From Chrysaora quinquecirrha (taxonomy: Eukaryota; Cnidaria; Scyphozoa; Semaeostomeae; Pelagiidae), in the NCBI GenBank assembly GCA_014526335.1, contig JACTAT010000032.1:4686914-4750913 (forward strand): a stretch of DNA of 64,000 nt, written 5' to 3'. The position numbers were made by a program, and so were the translations under genes. Positions 10,659-19,852 of the stretch are shown here, one piece after another. Every line of letters starts with the position of its first letter. Position 1 is the stretch's first letter. Below the pieces are notes generated by a model that saw nothing but the letters and a program-made list of their open reading frames with translations, was not told the DNA's origin and did not search any database.

Positions 10659-13025
10659 TAAAATGAGTCAAAAAACTTTTAAATCAATCTTTATTTGAAA
10701 ATTTTTCGACTCATTTTAGTTGATTCAATAAACTTTCTGGGTTTTGCACTTTGTTAATGGGCCATTTGACAGTATCGAAGTGTTTGATTCCTGTATCCGT
10801 GTGCCTTAACTTTGTATCTAGGTGCAACGCGTTGAGCTAAACTTTGTATTCAGGTGTAAGGGATGACTTTTTAAATCAATCTTTATTTGAAAATTTTTCG
10901 ACTCATTTTAGTTTATTTAATAAATTTTCTGGGTTTTGCACTTTATTAATGGGCCATTTGACAGTATCGAAGTGTTTGATTCCTGTATCCGTGTGCCTTA
11001 ACTTTGTATCAAGGTGCAACGCGTTGAGCTAAACTTTGTATCCAGGTGTAACGAGATAACTTTTAAATCAATCTATATTTGAAAATTTTTCGACTCATTT
11101 TAGTTTATTTAATAAACTTTCTGGGTTTTGCACTTTTTAATAGGCCATTTGACAGTATCGAAGTGTTTGATTCCTGTATCCGTGTGCCTTAACTTTGTAT
11201 CTAGGTGCAACGCGTTGAGCTAAACTTTGTATCCAGGTGTAAGGGATGACTTTTAAATCAATCTTTATTTGAAAATTTTTCGACTCATTTTAGTTTATTT
11301 AATAAACTTTCTGGGTTTTGCACTTTATTAACGGGCCATTTGACAGTATCGAAGTGTTTGATTCCTGTATCCGTGTGCCTTAACTTTGTATCAAGGTGCA
11401 ACGCGTTGAGCTAAACTTTGTATCCAGGTGTAAGGGATGACTTTTAAATCAATCTTTATTTGAAAATTTTTCGACTCATTTTATTTTATTTAATAAACTT
11501 TCTGGGTTTTGCACTTTATTAATGGGCCATTTGACAGTATCGAAGTGTTTGATTCCTGTATCCGTGTGCCTTAAATTTGTATCTAGGTGCAACGCGTTGA
11601 GCTAAACTTTGTATCCAGGTGTAAGGGATGACTTTTAAATCAATCTTTATTTGAAAATTTTTCGACTCATTTTAGTTTATTTAATAAATTTTCTGGGTTT
11701 TGCACTTTATTAATGGGCCATTTGACAGTATCGAAGTGTTTGATTCCTGTATCCGTGTGCCTTAACTTTGTATCTAGGTGCAACGCGTTGAGCTAAACTT
11801 TGTATCCAGGTGTAAGGGATGACTTTTAAATCAATCTTTATTTGAAAATTTTTCGACTCATTTTAGTTTATTTAATAAATTTTCTGGGTTTTGCACTTTA
11901 TTAATGGGCCATTTGACAGTATCGAAGTGTTTGATTCCTGTATCCGTGTGCCTTAACTTTGTATCTAGGTGCAACGCGTTGAGCTAAACTTTGTATCCAG
12001 GTGTAAGGGATGACTTTTAAATCAATCTTTATTTGAAAATTTTTCGACTCATTTTAGTTTATTTAATAAATTTTCTGGGTTTTGCACTTTATTAATGGGC
12101 CATTTGACAGTATCGAAGTGTTTGATTCCTGTATCCGTGTGCCTTAACTTTGTATCTAGGTGCAACGCGTTGAGCTAAACTTTGTATCCAGGTGTAAGGG
12201 ATGACTTTTAAATCAATCTTTATTTGAAAATTTTTCGACTCATTTTAGTTTATTTAATAAATTTTCTGGGTTTTGCACTTTATTAATGGGCCATTTGACA
12301 GTATCGAAGTGTTTGATTCCTGTATCCGTGTGCCTTAACTTTGTATCTAGGTGCAACGCGTTGAGCTAAACTTTGTATCCAGGTGTAAGGGATGACTTTT
12401 AAATCAATCTTTATTTGAAAATTTTTCGACTCATTTTAGTTTATTTAATAAATTTTCTGGGTTTTGCACTTTATTAATGGGCCATTTGACAGTATCGAAG
12501 TGTTTGATTCCTGTATCCGTGTGCCTTAACTTTGTATCAAGGTGCAACGCGTTGAGCTAAACTTTGTATCCAGGTGTAAGGGATGACTTTTAAATCAATC
12601 TTTATTTGAAAATTTTTCGACTCATTTTAGTTTATTTAATAAATTTTCTGGGTTTTGCACTTTATTAATGGGCCATTTGACAGTATCGAAGTGTTTGATT
12701 CCTGTATCCGTGTGCCTTAACTTTGTATCTAGGTGCAACGCGTTGAGCTAAACTTTGTATCCAGGTGTAAGGGATGACTTTTAAATCAATCTTTATTTGA
12801 AAATTTTTCGACTCATTTTAGTTTATTTAATAAATTTTCTGGGTTTTGCACTTTATTAATGGGCCATTTGACAGTATCGAAGTGTTTGATTCCTGTATCC
12901 GTGTGCCTTAACTTTGTATCAAGGTGCAACGCGTTGAGCTAAACTTTGTATCCAGGTGTAACGAGATAACTTTTAAATCAATCTATATTTGAAAATTTTT
13001 CGACTCATTTTAGTTTATTTAATAA
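10659..13025 (+). repeat. 191-bp satellite, about 12 units, in the core of the composite
   Basis: The word AAATCAATCTTTATTTG recurs at 10680, 10873, 11065, 11255, 11446, 11637, 11828, 12019, 12210, 12401, 12592, 12783 and 12975 (spacing 190-193). Units from 11637 to 12783 are nearly identical; edge units carry indels. Other landmarks are GACTCATTTTAGTTTATTTA, GGGCCATTTGACAGTATCGA and GTGCAACGCGTTGAGC. At the left edge ACTAAAATGAGTC (10658-10671) is the inverse of GACTCATTTTAGT (10708-10720) and forms a small hairpin at the junction with the 70-bp array. Confidence 0.95.
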
Positions 13026-13448
13026 CCTCAAATGGTAACAATATCAGCAGGGAGAAATAATTCCAGTCATTTTATATTTTATGTGCAATGTTAGATTTTG
13101 CTGTTTTTCAAGCCTTTATACTATACTTAGGGCCAAAAGATACAGTTAAAATTAAACAACTATTAAGCAACTTTTGCTATTAAAAAGTGAAAATAAAATG
13201 TTTAAAATAAGCAACTTTTAGAACTAGGGCTGAGCGAAGTTGCTTATAAAATAATCTGTGTACTGTATACTTTATTTGCTCAAACATTGTATCCAAGTGC
13301 AACACGTGCACTAAACTTTATATCAAAGTGTAATGGGATACCTTTTAAATCAACCTTTATTTTAAGATTTTGAACATACTTATCACTATGAAACAAGAAA
13401 TGAAAAAACATTAAGAAACTATTACAATTTAGAAATTCGGCATCATAG
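13026..13448. repeat. spacer with one decayed 191-bp satellite unit
   Basis: Bases ~13276-13375 (TTGTATCCAAGTGCAACACG, later TTTTAAATCAACCTTTATTT) are a recognisable but strongly diverged half-unit of the 191-bp satellite, so the array once extended further or moved. The rest (13026-13275) is AT-rich and has no gene. It includes a TTGCTTA-rich stretch around 13170-13250. Confidence 0.7.
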
Positions 13449-13859
13449 ACACCTTTTCAATTAAGAGCCTCGTTTTCAAAATTTACGAAAATTTGTTTGT
13501 ACGAAAATTTTGAACCCAGAATCAGATTCAGCACCTTCATTTTAGTGTTGAGTGAATTTTTTACCTCTAGTCCTTACGATGTCGATTTTAAAGTTATTAA
13601 AATACGAAAATTTATAAAGGATTTGACCGTGAAAAATGGCTCGGGGTGAAACTTAGCACCCTCAATCATTTCTCACCGTCAAATTCTTTACAAATGTTCA
13701 AAATTTTAATTGCTATAAAATCAACATTGTAAGAACTAGAGGCGTAAAAATTTGCCTCAATACTAAAACAAAGGTGCTGAATTCGAATCTTAAGTCGAAA
13801 TGTTTCTGTGAGGCGATTTTCAATTATTTGGGAAACGAGGCTCTTAGTTGAAAAGGTGT
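13449..13859. mobile_element. palindromic MITE, 411 bp
   Basis: The ends at 13449-13475 and 13833-13859 are inverted copies with one mismatch (ACACCTTTTCAA then TAAGAGCCTCGTTT). The inner halves also pair, for example AGCACCTTCATTTTAGT with ACTAAAACAAAGGTGCT and CCTCTAGTCCTTACGATGT with ACATTGTAAGAACTAGAGG, so almost the whole element can fold into one imperfect hairpin. A 198-bp open frame on the minus strand lies in one arm and is not considered coding. The target-site duplication is not clear. Confidence 0.8.
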
Positions 13860-14205
13860 AGTGCATTGTGTAATGATTATGTAGGAATCATCTCAAAAAA
13901 CTGTCACCCTTGAGCTTTTCAGAAGTTTTTCCTTGAAGACACAAGTCCTGCATAACGTTTGCGGTGTTCATACAGGCTGAATTTAGGTATAAACATAAAA
14001 CTTTCACTAATCCCCACAGGAGGGGAGAAACGAAGCTACTCACCTGGGTTGGATCTCAGAAAAAGAGCGCTCTTCGTCTAATCATATTATTCCGCTACAT
14101 TACAAATTAATTGCTTACCTTGGCCTCAGGAGGGAAACCATACGGTCAAAAATTGCATTTATTGCGTCCTATAGGCCTAAACTAAGCTGATGATTTGGTT
14201 GGGCC
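13860..14205. other. no gene or repeat recognised
   Basis: Non-repetitive sequence between the palindromic MITE and the right 70-bp array. No convincing open frame, splice pair or element terminus was seen. It is the only apparently unique sequence in the core of the composite. Confidence 0.5.
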
Positions 14206-16376
14206 CACCTCACCCACATCGTCCACATGAATTTCGACTCCCTCTATCTCTCTATATATGTGTGTATATATCTGGTCCACACGTCCACATCGTCCACATG
14301 AATTTCGACTCCTCTATCTCTCTATATGTGTGTATATATATCTGGTCCACACGTCCACATCGTCCACATGAATTTTGACTCCTCTATCTCTCTATATGTG
14401 TGTGTATATACCTCGTCCACACGTCCACATCGTCCACATGAATTTCGACTCCTCTATCTCTCTATATGTGTGTGTATATACCTGGTCCACACGTCCACAT
14501 CGTCCACATGAATTTCGACTCCTCTATCTCTCTATATATGTGTGTATATATCTGGTCCACACGTCCACATCGTCCACATGAATTTCGACTCCCTCTATCT
14601 CTCTATATGTGTGTGTATATACCTCGTCCACACGTCCACATCGTCCACATGAATTTCGACTCCCTCTATCTCTCTATATATGTGTGTATATATCTGGTCC
14701 ACACGTCCACATCGTCCACATGAATTTCGACTCCCTCCATCTCCCTATATGTGTGTGTATATACCTCGTCCACACGTCCACATCGTCCACATGAATTTCG
14801 ACTCCCTCTATCTCTCTATATGTGTGTGTATATACCTCGTCCACACGTCCACATCGTCCACATGAATTTCGACTCCTCTATCATTCTATATATGTATGTA
14901 TATATCTGGTCCACACGTCCACATCGTCCACATGAATTTCGACTCCTCTATCACTCTATATATGTGTGTATATACCTGGTCCACACGTCCACATCGTCCA
15001 CATGAATTTCGACTCCTCTATCTCTCTATATATGTGTTTATATACCTCGTCCACACGTCCACATCGTCCACATGAATTTTGACTCCTCTATCTCTCTATG
15101 TGTGTGTATATGTCTGGTCCACACATCCACATCGTCCACAAGAATTTCATCTCCTGTATCTCTCTATGTGTGTGTATATACCTGGTCCACACGTCCACAT
15201 CGTCCACATGAATTTCGACTCCTCTATCTCTCTATATATGTGTTTATATATCTGGTCCACACGTCCACATCGTCCACATGAATTTCGACTCCTCTATCTC
15301 TCTATATGTGTGTATATACCTGGTCCACACGTCCACATCGTCCACATGAACTCCCTCTATCTCTCTATATATGTGTGTATATATCTGGTCCACACGTCCA
15401 CATCGTCCACTATATATGTGTGATATGGTCCACACGTCCACATCTCCCTCGACTCCCTCTATCTCTCTATATGTGTGTATATATATCTGGTCCACACGTC
15501 CACATCGTCCACAAGAATTTCATCTCCCTGTATCTCTCTATGTGTGTGTATATGTCTGGTCCACACGTCCACATCGTCCACAAGAATTTCGACTCCCTCT
15601 ATCTCTCTATATATGTGTATATATCTGGTCCACACGTCCACATCGTCCACAAGAATTTCATCTCCCTGTATCTTTCTATATGTGTGTATATATATATATC
15701 GTCCACACGTCCACAAGAATTTCATCTCCCTGTATCTCTCTATGTGTGTGTATATATCTGGTCCACACGTCCACATCGTCCACAAGAATTTCAACTCCTC
15801 TATCTCTCTATGTGTGTGTATATATCTCTCTATCGTATGTGTATATATCTGGTCCACACGTCCACATCGTCCACAAGAATTTCAACTCCCTCTATCTCTC
15901 TATATATGTGTATATATCTGGTCCACACGTCCACATCGTCCACAAGAATTTCGACTCCTCTATCTCTCTATGTGTGTGTATATATCTGGTCCACACGTCC
16001 ACATCGTCCACAAGAATTTCGACTCCCTCTATCTCTCTATGTGTGTGTATATATCTGGTCCACACGTCCACATCGTCCACAAGAATTTCATCTCCTGTAT
16101 CTCTCTATGTGTGTGTATATATCTGGTCCACACGTCCACATCGTCCACAAGAATTTCATCTCCCTGTATCTCTCTATGTGTGTGTGTATATGTCGGGTCC
16201 ACACGTCCACATCGTCCACAAGAATTTCATCTCCCTGTATCTCTCTATGTGTGTGTATATGTCTGGTCCACACGTCCACATCGTCCACAAGAATTTCATC
16301 TCCCTGTATCTCTCTATGTGTGTAAGTATCTGGTCCACATGTCCACATCATCCACATGAATTTCATCTCCCTAAAT
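14206..16376 (-). repeat. ~70-bp tandem array, right arm (about 31 units, inverted)
   Basis: Reverse complement of the left-arm unit: ATGAATTTCGACTCC, CTATCTCTCTATATGTGTG, TATATCTGGTCCACACGTCC and ACATCGTCCAC. Inner units (14206-15110) carry ATGAATTTCGACTCC; outer units (15490-16330) mostly carry AAGAATTTCATCTCC, mirroring the left arm. The last unit (16322-16362) has GTAAGTATCTGGTCCACATG and CATCATCC, the exact counterpart of the outermost left unit. Truncated units occur near 15350-15450 and 15800-15845. All plus-strand frames are open for long distances (up to 339 codons), again a repeat artefact. Confidence 0.93.
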
Positions 16377-16540
16377 CGCTATAGATACCTGTGTATACTA
16401 TTTCTTGCACACGTCGACCTAAATTATGTCCCCCCGACCTCTACGTTTTGTTTCATTCCATTACTCACCTCACTATCAATACGAGGCAGATGGAACGAAT
16501 ATGGGTGTGCTTGGGCGTGTATAGGTATGTGTGTGTATTT

Positions 16541-16566
16541 CATATTCGTGCCTGAGCCATCGAGGG
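16541..16566 (-). repeat. right 26-bp terminal inverted repeat of the composite
   Basis: Reads CATATTCGTGCCTGAGCCAT then CGAGGG, the perfect reverse complement of 8700-8725. The ~165 bp between it and the array end shows no clear similarity to the corresponding left segment. Confidence 0.8.
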
Positions 16567-16945
16567 TCTGCCTTTTTAATGAGCAACTTAACTTTCGTCC
16601 AGCCCTCAAAGTTGCTTAAAATTTTAGACATTTCAGCCCTCAAAGTTGCTTAAACGTTGCTTAACATTTTTTTTGTACCTACTAACCACCCCTGACTTCG
16701 CGGGTCAAAATCGTCATCTGTTAGGCCTACAACATGACTTTTGGGAGACAGTAAGTGGAAAAACGTTAGCTAACGAACTTAAACACGCAACACATATGAA
16801 TGAAGAACAATTTCCTAACACAAGAAAGAGAATAAGCTTGGTTGTTTGACTTCTTAGTTGCTTACAGTAATTCGATTGAGCCCTCAAGTTGCTTAATCTG
16901 TTAATGTTAAGGTCAGTTCAGCCCTAGTTGCTTATTGAGCGGTTG
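16567..16945 (+). repeat. dispersed AGCCCTCAAAGTTGCTTA motif cluster
   Basis: The 18-bp word occurs at 16601-16618 and 16635-16652, and in shortened form at 16879-16895 (AGCCCTCAAGTTGCTTA) and 16920-16934 (AGCCCTAGTTGCTTA). Extra GTTGCTTA words sit at 16656 and 16855. No gene is seen. A related TTGCTTA-rich stretch lies inside the composite at 13170-13250. Confidence 0.6.
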
Positions 16946-16949
16946 CTTA

Positions 16950-17483
16950 TTTGAAAAAAAGAGTGTAACCTGCATCTGCTGGAACCTCGATTGGAATTAC
17001 CAAAAAGAGTTTCAAAATCACAGGAGCCTCGACGTGGAACGAGATCCCACGAAAATACAGAGACTTACACTCTCTGAATTGCTTCAAAAAAGAAGTGAAA
17101 CAACTTCTCAGGGGCTGAAGTGAATGGGTGCGCCGGATCCCTTTGGCCCTGCGGTTTTCTGGGGGTGTTACTCTATAGGTCCAGATTTTGTCTGTTTTGC
17201 ACCGGGGTGGGGCCTTTGGGGTGTCGCCTCTTGTTGGAGCCCATGGGTCCTTGGGGTCTGGTTGCATTCGTCTACCTTAGTGACAGCAAAAGCACGACCT
17301 CTAGGAAGAGCAGCTTTTAGGTTTTGATTTAACGTGGTATTTAATATTTAAGATGTTGATATTTGATATAATTATTTATGTTAAATCTTATTATATATTT
17401 AACTAAATTTCGTAGTAGCTGATGGGGCATCGTGCCAAAATATTGATACATACATATATACATACATATAGATACATACATAC
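16950..17483 (+). mobile_element. 3' remnant of a LINE (reverse-transcriptase C-terminus plus tail)
   Basis: The plus-strand frame ending at the TGA near 17121 reads KKSFKITGASTWNEIPRKYR, then DLHSLNCFKKEVKQLLRG. This is the conserved C-terminal signature of CR1/L2-type ORF2 (compare KLWNTLP in the LINE at 4573-7918). The frame is closed by a stop about 55 codons upstream, so this is a strongly 5'-truncated copy. A GC-richer 3'UTR follows to ~17330. The element ends in (GATACATACATA)-like repeats at 17443-17483, probably its microsatellite tail. It is a different family from the 4236-8698 LINE. Confidence 0.75.
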
Positions 17484-17492
17484 TGCTATATA

Positions 17493-18101
17493 CAGGGTGG
17501 CCCAGAAAAAAGGGACCCCTAACTAAATGATTTATAAATAATTTATTCTTAAGTTGGAATTTCCATGAAATTAATACTACATGATATTCAACTCAAGTGA
17601 GATATATCATGTAAATACCATGATGATATGGGTTAGTATCTCTGAATAAATTGACTTTAAAACTTTACAATCCAAAAACGCACTGTAACAAAATATGCAA
17701 CTTTATACCCTTACGTAATCCTTACGCAACAAAACAGAAAAATCAATAACTCATTCTTTCAGTCAAATGATATTCAAAATGTCCTCAATCCTTCTCAATA
17801 CTCTTCTCTAATATGACTGACCACACATTAATGGTTGTGAAAATTTTACTCTGGGATAACGATTCTCCTTCATGCACGATTGCAGTACAGTACGCAATGA
17901 TGGAATCAAACACCTGGTTTTTGGACATCATGAATTTAATGTCCCATTGCGCCGAGATGGAAGCTCTTATAACCAACATATTTCTACCTGATAGCACACT
18001 TGACTTGAATTTTACCTAGTATAAATTTGATAAAATTCCTCCTTGAGAAAATTTATTCAGAAATTATTTACCTAAGGGGGTCCCTTTTTTGGGCCACCCT
18101 G
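17493..18101. mobile_element. mariner-like MITE, 609 bp
   Basis: Terminal inverted repeats start CAGGGTGGCCCA at 17493 and end TGGGCCACCCTG at 18101. They extend ~28 bp on each side through the GGGACCCC/GGGGTCCC words. TA lies directly outside both ends, as expected for the Tc1/mariner TA target duplication. The two overlapping ~70-codon frames inside are on opposite strands and show no DDE-transposase motif, so the element is non-autonomous. It sits ~30 bp from the donor site of the exon-like block at 18132-18521, that is, in the putative intron. Confidence 0.85.
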
Positions 18102-18131
18102 TATAATACAACTGTATAGCAAGATACTCAC

Positions 18132-18521
18132 ATTTGATTCTTTGACGATTACATCTTTAACAGCGACCTGACTTCTAATCATAACTTGAACCTCTTTATC
18201 AGGTTCAGCGCAGTTGTCAGCAATGGCCGACGGCGTTTCAGGATCATCGACATATCTCTGTGACGCCTCTACAATTAATTCTTCTTGACAAAGAACATAT
18301 ACATCATCACTACTTGATGCCGAAGAAATGGAGCCCTCTTCCAGTCCAGTGTATATTGTAGATGTGGAGGCGGCAAGACAATGCGTGTTTGATGTCTGCA
18401 CTGCAATTTCATTGAGTTGACTTCTCGTTGTTATTGTGGAAGATGATTCGGTATTAGGCTTAGCCATGACTGCCATATCGACTCTCTTTGGCATCTCGGT
18501 TTGGTTGCCTCTATGCTTCAA
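18132..18521 (-). CDS. putative internal exon, 130 codons, function unknown
   Basis: On the minus strand a polypyrimidine-containing acceptor (GATTTTTCATAG) ends just before base 18521, and a good donor (AAT then GTGAGT) follows base 18132. The 390 bp between them are open in one frame with phase-0 boundaries: L-K-H-R-G-N-Q at the start, K-E-S-N at the end. The first ~80 residues are paralogous to the block at 1059-1300, sharing EIAVQTSNTHCL and GLEEGSISSASSSDDVYVLC. The rest is acidic (DDPETPSAIADNCAEPDKEV). No initiation codon opens the frame, which fits an internal exon. No domain is recognised and neighbouring exons were not found. It may belong to the autonomous parent of the foldback family or to a host gene duplicated with it. 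Confidence 0.5.
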
Positions 18522-18627
18522 CTATGAAAAATCAAACCAAATTTGCTGAACGGCGCCTGGATTTTATCTCATCATAACTAAGCACTAGTTCATAATACAG
18601 ACGCTATTTCTTGGAGGTACAGGTTGA

Positions 18628-18870
18628 TGGCAACTGTGTGTGGAGTGATTGGCCAAGTTCTCGTTCGACAGCTGAAGTTAAGCTTGGTCGTGTGAGGTCA
18701 GCATCTGGATGGGTGACTTTACAGATCGATGACTAAACAACTCACTCTGTCGTCCTTCGGAAGGGTCGTTAAACTAGGGGTCCTTAGCCTGGACACGGCA
18801 TAGTAGGCCTAAATTAGCTGAAAAAGCTAGAAATAACAGCCTACTCAAAATAAAGTACAACAACAACAAC
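18628..18870 (+). mobile_element. 5S-rRNA-derived SINE, copy 1
   Basis: The head resembles 5S rRNA and its internal pol III promoter: GTTCTCGTTCGACAGCTGAA then GTTAAGC (box A region), GGTCAGCAT (intermediate element) and CTGGATGGGTGACT (box C). The body contains the hairpin CCTTCGGAAGGGTCGTTAAAC and TAGGCCTAAATTAGCTG. The copy ends in (ACA)n at 18855-18870. Two further copies (19585-19841 and 63460-63897) align over the same span, which fixes the ends. 5S-headed SINEs are the known SINE3 class; assignment is by similarity recognised by eye. Confidence 0.82.
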
Positions 18871-19235
18871 TGACGACTATCCCCACCGTGACAGGTTAGA
18901 AGCTGAAAAAACTCAATTAATGACCTTCTAATGATTACTGAGCCTGGAAAACAAGCCAATTTTATGCCCTTAGCCTAGATCTTACAAAGGCCCAAGCAAG
19001 TTCCATAGATTCGAACCATTGACCATTCAACCGCGAGCTTTCAACTCTCCAATAAATTACTAGTGACAATCGGTCTCGAGGTAAAAAGATGAGTGCATAC
19101 GTTTTGATAATCAAGTAGATCTCCGAGTGTGTTATCAAAAGAGTTCGTACTATTTGTAAGGTGGTGCCACTTCTTTCGAAGTTGGTAGAACACTGTTTCT
19201 CGTAACACTAGGTGCTAAAAAGTGTGCAAAAACAA
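18871..19235. other. no gene seen
   Basis: Between the first 5S SINE and the tRNA SINE. A B-box-like GGTTCGAATCTATGG occurs on the minus strand near 19010, but no matching tRNA structure was found. Nothing else is recognised. Confidence 0.4.
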
Positions 19236-19239
19236 AATT

Positions 19240-19435
19240 GAAGAAAAATGGCTTGTTTATGAAGGTGAGGGTGAAATTGTGTTTTAGTGCCAGTCACTAG
19301 GATCTCAGTAATAGGTAAAGTAATCGGGACCTCGACCCTGGCTGTGACGCTGGCTGTGTGGCTGGGCTCGAACCCTGTCCACACTGAGCTTCTGACACCA
19401 CGAGCCAGCTGGATTACACCACGACGCCACAGCAC
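19240..19435 (-). mobile_element. tRNA-derived SINE
   Basis: On the minus strand a tRNA-like head starts GGTGCTGTGGCGTCGTGGTG at ~19435, with an A-box-like TGGCGTCGTGGTG (19417-19429) and a near-consensus B box GGGTTCGAGCCC (19364-19375) about 43 bp apart. The acceptor and anticodon arms do not fold as a normal tRNA, so this is not a working tRNA gene. The 3' end lies at roughly 19240-19260 and has no clear tail. Confidence 0.65.
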
Positions 19436-19584
19436 CTTCGACAAAAACACATGCTCCATATGTTCCACGTGTTCCACAAAAAGACAACGATATACATAGC
19501 TTTTGTGAGCACAGCTCGTTGTGATTTTTGGACTTTTAAGAAATCGTAAAGAAAATAATTTAAAATTTTACCTTCCCGTCCGAA

Positions 19585-19841
19585 TTGTTGTTGTTATTAC
19601 TTTGTTTTTATTTTGAGTAGGCTGTTATTTCTAGCTTTTTCAGCTAATTTAGGCCTACTATGCATGCCGCATCCAGGCATGGGACCCCTAGTTTAACGTC
19701 CCTTCCGAAGGACGGCAGAGTGAGTTGTTTAGTCATCCATCTGGAAAGTCACCCATCCAGATGCTGACCTCACACGACCAAGCTTAACTTCAGCTGTCTA
19801 ACGAGAACTGACTGAGAAGCTTGGCCACTCACTCCACAACG
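19585..19841 (-). mobile_element. 5S-rRNA-derived SINE, copy 2 (inverted relative to copy 1)
   Basis: Reverse orientation of the copy at 18628-18870: box C (AGTCACCCATCCAG on the plus strand), box A region (CTTAACTTCAGCTG) and the hairpin CCCTTCCGAAGG are all present. The (TTG)n tail is at 19585-19595 on the plus strand. With copy 1 it forms an inverted pair ~0.7 kb apart. Confidence 0.82.
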
Positions 19842-19852
19842 TAATCATCCAG

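Larger units (their letters stand above)
8700..16566. mobile_element. 7.9-kb palindromic composite resembling a Foldback (FB/TU) element
   Basis: The two ends are an exact 26-bp inverted match (8700-8725 and 16541-16566, beginning CCCTCGATGGCTCAGGCACG). Inside come ~150-180 bp of dissimilar sequence and then two ~70-bp tandem arrays in opposite orientation (8878-10658 and 14206-16376). The core (10659-14205) holds a 191-bp satellite and a palindromic MITE. The outermost units of both arrays share the same private variant, and subtypes change in mirrored order towards the centre. Inverted termini built of tandem repeats are the known architecture of Drosophila FB and sea-urchin TU elements; that relationship is inferred from structure only. 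No transposase frame and no target-site duplication were found (left flank GGCTAT, right flank TCTGCC). Confidence 0.65.

Noticed and set aside
8878..16376. CRISPR-like regular arrays
   Set aside because: Repeats are contiguous with no unique spacers, and the context is eukaryotic.
15306..16384. Overlapping plus-strand ORFs of 294-339 codons
   Set aside because: Same artefact in the inverted right-arm array.
17120..17327. Two overlapping 66-67-codon plus-strand ORFs in a GC-richer stretch
   Set aside because: They lie in the 3'UTR of the LINE remnant, downstream of its stop, and show no motif.
17785..18019. Possible transposase remnant inside the mariner-like MITE
   Set aside because: Two short opposing frames, no DDE/D motif or helix-turn-helix that can be recognised; treated as non-coding.
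18672..18715. Functional 5S rRNA gene
   Set aside because: Only the promoter-like half resembles 5S; the 5' and 3' parts and the required pairing are missing, and three dispersed copies share a SINE body and tail.
19360..19435. Functional tRNA gene
   Set aside because: A and B boxes are present but the acceptor stem and anticodon arm do not fold properly; it is best read as a SINE head.
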